Positions 5,771 through 7,541 of a stretch of DNA of 7,541 nucleotides are shown piece after piece. Source of the DNA: an uncultured euryarchaeote. Lineage in GTDB: Archaea; Thermoplasmatota; Poseidoniia; Poseidoniales; Thalassarchaeaceae. The number at the start of each line of letters is the position of its first letter. Position 1 is the stretch's first letter. The stretch lies in NCBI GenBank assembly GCA_937901365.1, contig CALCEF010000163.1:1-7541 (forward strand), written 5' to 3'. A model generated the notes under the pieces. It was not told where the DNA came from and searched no databases. It was given only the letters and a program-made list of their open reading frames with translations. The position numbers and the translations under genes are program-made.

Positions 5771-7124
5771 GGTGGACATCGACCCTTGGTCAAGTGAGGT
5801 CTCTACAGACTACGACCGAATCATCCAGCAGTTCGGGTTGGAATCCATACCGACAGCTGAAATCCCCAATCCTTCAATGCATCACCGCAGAGGGATTATC
5901 TTCGCTCACAGAGATTTGGGCAACATTCTCCAAGCCCATTCTAGAGGCGAGGCTTTCGGTGTTATGACCGGACTGATGCCCAGCGGACAGATGCACTTGG
6001 GTCACAAGATGGTCATCGATCAAGTTCGCTGGTTCCAAGAGCAGGGTGCAGATGTGACCATCGCTGTTGCCGACCTTGAAGCGAATGCAACCCGTGGTTA
6101 CAGTCTCGCCGAGTGTCGAAAGGTTGCGCTCGAGGAATATGTGGCCAATTATGTCGCCATGGGTTTGGACCCTGAGCGAACCAACATCTACTTCCAGAGC
6201 ATGCGCCCTATCGTTCAGCGCATGGGATTCACTTTAGGGAAGCGAACCAACCTCTCTGAATTTGAAGCAATCTACGGATTCCAGGGTGACACAAACCTTG
6301 CACATGTTCAGGCACCTCTGGTGCAAGCAGGAGATATCCTTCATCCACAGTTGGACGAGTATGGAGGATTGAGGCCTATCGTCGTCCCTGTCGGTGTTGA
6401 CCAAGACCCTCACTTGCGGTTGTGCCGAGGTTTGGCCGGTAAGACAAATTGGTTCAATGTCAATGATCGAAAGAACGGTGGACTCCGCATCACCGTATCG
6501 GTAATGGATGAAAATCAGAGTATTGTGGCTGGAGATAAAGCCAGCAAGAAAGCCGTCTTCGGACAAATCGTTGAGGCGCTAAAGGGTCTTGGTTACAGTG
6601 ATATCATGGCGGATGCCAAACATGGCATTGTGGATTTACCTGCAGCAACTGGGAAAGACCGCTATCCGATTCGAATGTCTCTTCTCAAACTTGAGAGAAG
6701 TATGGGTGGTCCAGGGCTCTTGCAGCCGAGCAGCACCTACCATCGGTTTGCGATCGGCATGACAGGCGGCAAGATGTCATCCTCGATGCCTGAGACGACC
6801 ATCTTCCTAAATGAGGATTTGAAGAAGATGGAGAAGAAATTCAAGCGATCATTCTCAGGAGGACAATCCACTGTGGAAGAACATCGTCGCCTTGGCGGAA
6901 ATCCAGATATTGATGTTGCATTCCAATATCTTCGCTTCTTCTTTGAAGAAGACGATGCCGCATTGGAAGAAATCCGCCGTGGATACGTGGCTGGTGACGT
7001 TCTCAGTGGCGAACTGAAGCAGATGACCATCGACAAGGCAGCGACTTGGCTGAATGAGTTGGCTGAACTGAGAGGCCAAAATGCGCACTTAGTCGAAGAT
7101 TTCCTCGCCGATGATGCTCGTTGA
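5769..7124 (+). CDS. trpS: tryptophanyl-tRNA synthetase (archaeal/eukaryotic type)
   Basis: This class Ic synthetase of 451 residues charges tRNA-Trp with tryptophan using ATP. The N-terminal IDPW...DYDRIIQQFG and FAHRDLGNIL belong to the archaeal/eukaryotic branch. The HIGH motif is HLGH (76-79) in GLMPSGQMHLGH, and the KMSKS motif is KMSSS (335-339) in TGGKMSSSMPETTIFL. VPVGVDQDPHLRL (207-218) contributes to the active site, and SSTYHRF (321-327) leads into the KMSSS loop. The C-terminal part carries the helical anticodon-binding region. About 100 residues separate DQDPH from SSTYH, far more than in human or Pyrococcus enzymes as I recall them; haloarchaeal enzymes also carry an insertion there. 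The ATG at 5769 is the natural family start, with no clear ribosome binding site, which fits leaderless initiation. Its stop abuts the stop of the convergent aldo/keto reductase. Confidence 0.96.
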   Translation: MVDIDPWSSEVSTDYDRIIQQFGLESIPTAEIPNPSMHHRRGIIFAHRDLGNILQAHSRGEAFGVMTGLMPSGQMHLGHKMVIDQVRWFQEQGADVTIAVADLEANATRGYSLAECRKVALEEYVANYVAMGLDPERTNIYFQSMRPIVQRMGFTLGKRTNLSEFEAIYGFQGDTNLAHVQAPLVQAGDILHPQLDEYGGLRPIVVPVGVDQDPHLRLCRGLAGKTNWFNVNDRKNGGLRITVSVMDENQSIVAGDKASKKAVFGQIVEALKGLGYSDIMADAKHGIVDLPAATGKDRYPIRMSLLKLERSMGGPGLLQPSSTYHRFAIGMTGGKMSSSMPETTIFLNEDLKKMEKKFKRSFSGGQSTVEEHRRLGGNPDIDVAFQYLRFFFEEDDAALEEIRRGYVAGDVLSGELKQMTIDKAATWLNELAELRGQNAHLVEDFLADDAR

Positions 7125-7541
7125 TCAGGGCTCCGAGGTGGGATCCCATCCGGAAATATACCCGCATTCCATTGCGGCTAGAGATTCCTGTTCCGCACTC
7201 AAATCGACATTCAGTGACGCCAAGTTCTCGACAATTCTCTCAGGGCGACTGGATTTAGGAATCGTGATACATCCAAGGTCATGGCAGAACTTGATGGCAA
7301 CTTGGGCGGGCGTACAACCCAACCGGTTGGCGACATCAATCAATTCCGGCTCGTTCAATTTGTGCCCGCGCGCGAGTGGAGAGTAGGCCATCGTCTTCGC
7401 ACCGACCGATTCTGTGGCCGCCCGTAGTTCTGGGCGTTGCAGCCATGGATTGATTTCTATTTGATTCACAGACGGTAGATATGTTGCGTATTCTCGCATC
7501 GCCTCCAAATGGTGTGCACCATAATTGGATACACCAATCGC
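7125..7541 (-). CDS. aldo/keto reductase, C-terminal part (runs off the window)
   Basis: This is the last 138 residues of an aldo/keto reductase, an NADPH-dependent enzyme with a TIM-barrel fold that reduces aldehydes or ketones. The open frame continues to the right edge, so the N-terminus, including the catalytic Asp/Tyr/Lys, lies outside. Visible blocks in order are IGVSNYGAHHLEAM, VNQIEINPWLQRPEL, AYSPLARG and the cofactor-binding ITIPKSSRPERIVENLA. An internal TTG at 7508 is not the real start because GVSN upstream of it is conserved and in frame. The exact subfamily and substrate cannot be told from this part; the PLARG block resembles the 2,5-diketo-gluconate reductase-like group. It ends directly against the trpS stop. 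Confidence 0.93.
   Translation of the reverse strand, partial: AIGVSNYGAHHLEAMREYATYLPSVNQIEINPWLQRPELRAATESVGAKTMAYSPLARGHKLNEPELIDVANRLGCTPAQVAIKFCHDLGCITIPKSSRPERIVENLASLNVDLSAEQESLAAMECGYISGWDPTSEP

Noticed and set aside
7125..7508. A complete 127-residue protein starting at the TTG at 7508
   Set aside because: The frame continues to the window edge with the conserved IGVSNYG block, so this is a truncated view of a longer aldo/keto reductase.

Overview
The window looks like a gene-dense piece of an archaeal chromosome, most likely a marine Thermoplasmatota such as Marine Group II (Poseidoniales). The main evidence is a tryptophanyl-tRNA synthetase of the archaeal/eukaryotic type, two clear GAGGTG ribosome binding sites that suit an archaeal 16S 3' end, short intergenic gaps, and a mixture of archaeal information genes with bacterial-looking metabolic genes (ThyA, DHFR, PlsC). 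The lineage is inferred from gene content and style, not from a marker tree.

Layout, left to right. At 62-595 (+) lies an AT-rich, acidic protein that I do not recognise. From 3202 down to 608, four genes run together on the minus strand: a four-helix membrane protein, a PlsC-type 1-acyl-glycerol-phosphate acyltransferase, thymidylate synthase ThyA and dihydrofolate reductase. The last two form an obvious thyA-folA pair in which DHFR regenerates the tetrahydrofolate that ThyA oxidises; the thyA stop codon lies inside the DHFR ribosome binding site. Divergently, at 3250-4371 (+), is a predicted surface protein with an N-terminal signal peptide and a C-terminal membrane anchor. It converges on a two-gene minus-strand unit (5676-4376): a saccharopine-dehydrogenase-like NAD(P) enzyme followed by a small two-helix membrane protein, joined by a one-base stop/start overlap. 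Divergent from that unit is trpS (5769-7124, +). Its stop codon abuts that of an aldo/keto reductase which enters from the right edge on the minus strand and is incomplete.

The stretch most worth a second look is the 92-base divergent spacer between the dehydrogenase and trpS (5677-5768). It holds two related palindromes, a tandem 10-base repeat with a 12-base period, and a 9-base inverted repeat linking the first palindrome to the trpS start codon. Other points of interest are a perfect 8-bp hairpin whose loop region carries the plsC stop codon, an unusually long segment between two TrpRS signature motifs, and a bacterial-type acyltransferase in a probable archaeon. I found no RNA genes, CRISPR arrays, insertion sequences or gene-free stretch over 300 bases. 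No clearly novel multi-gene system is evident.
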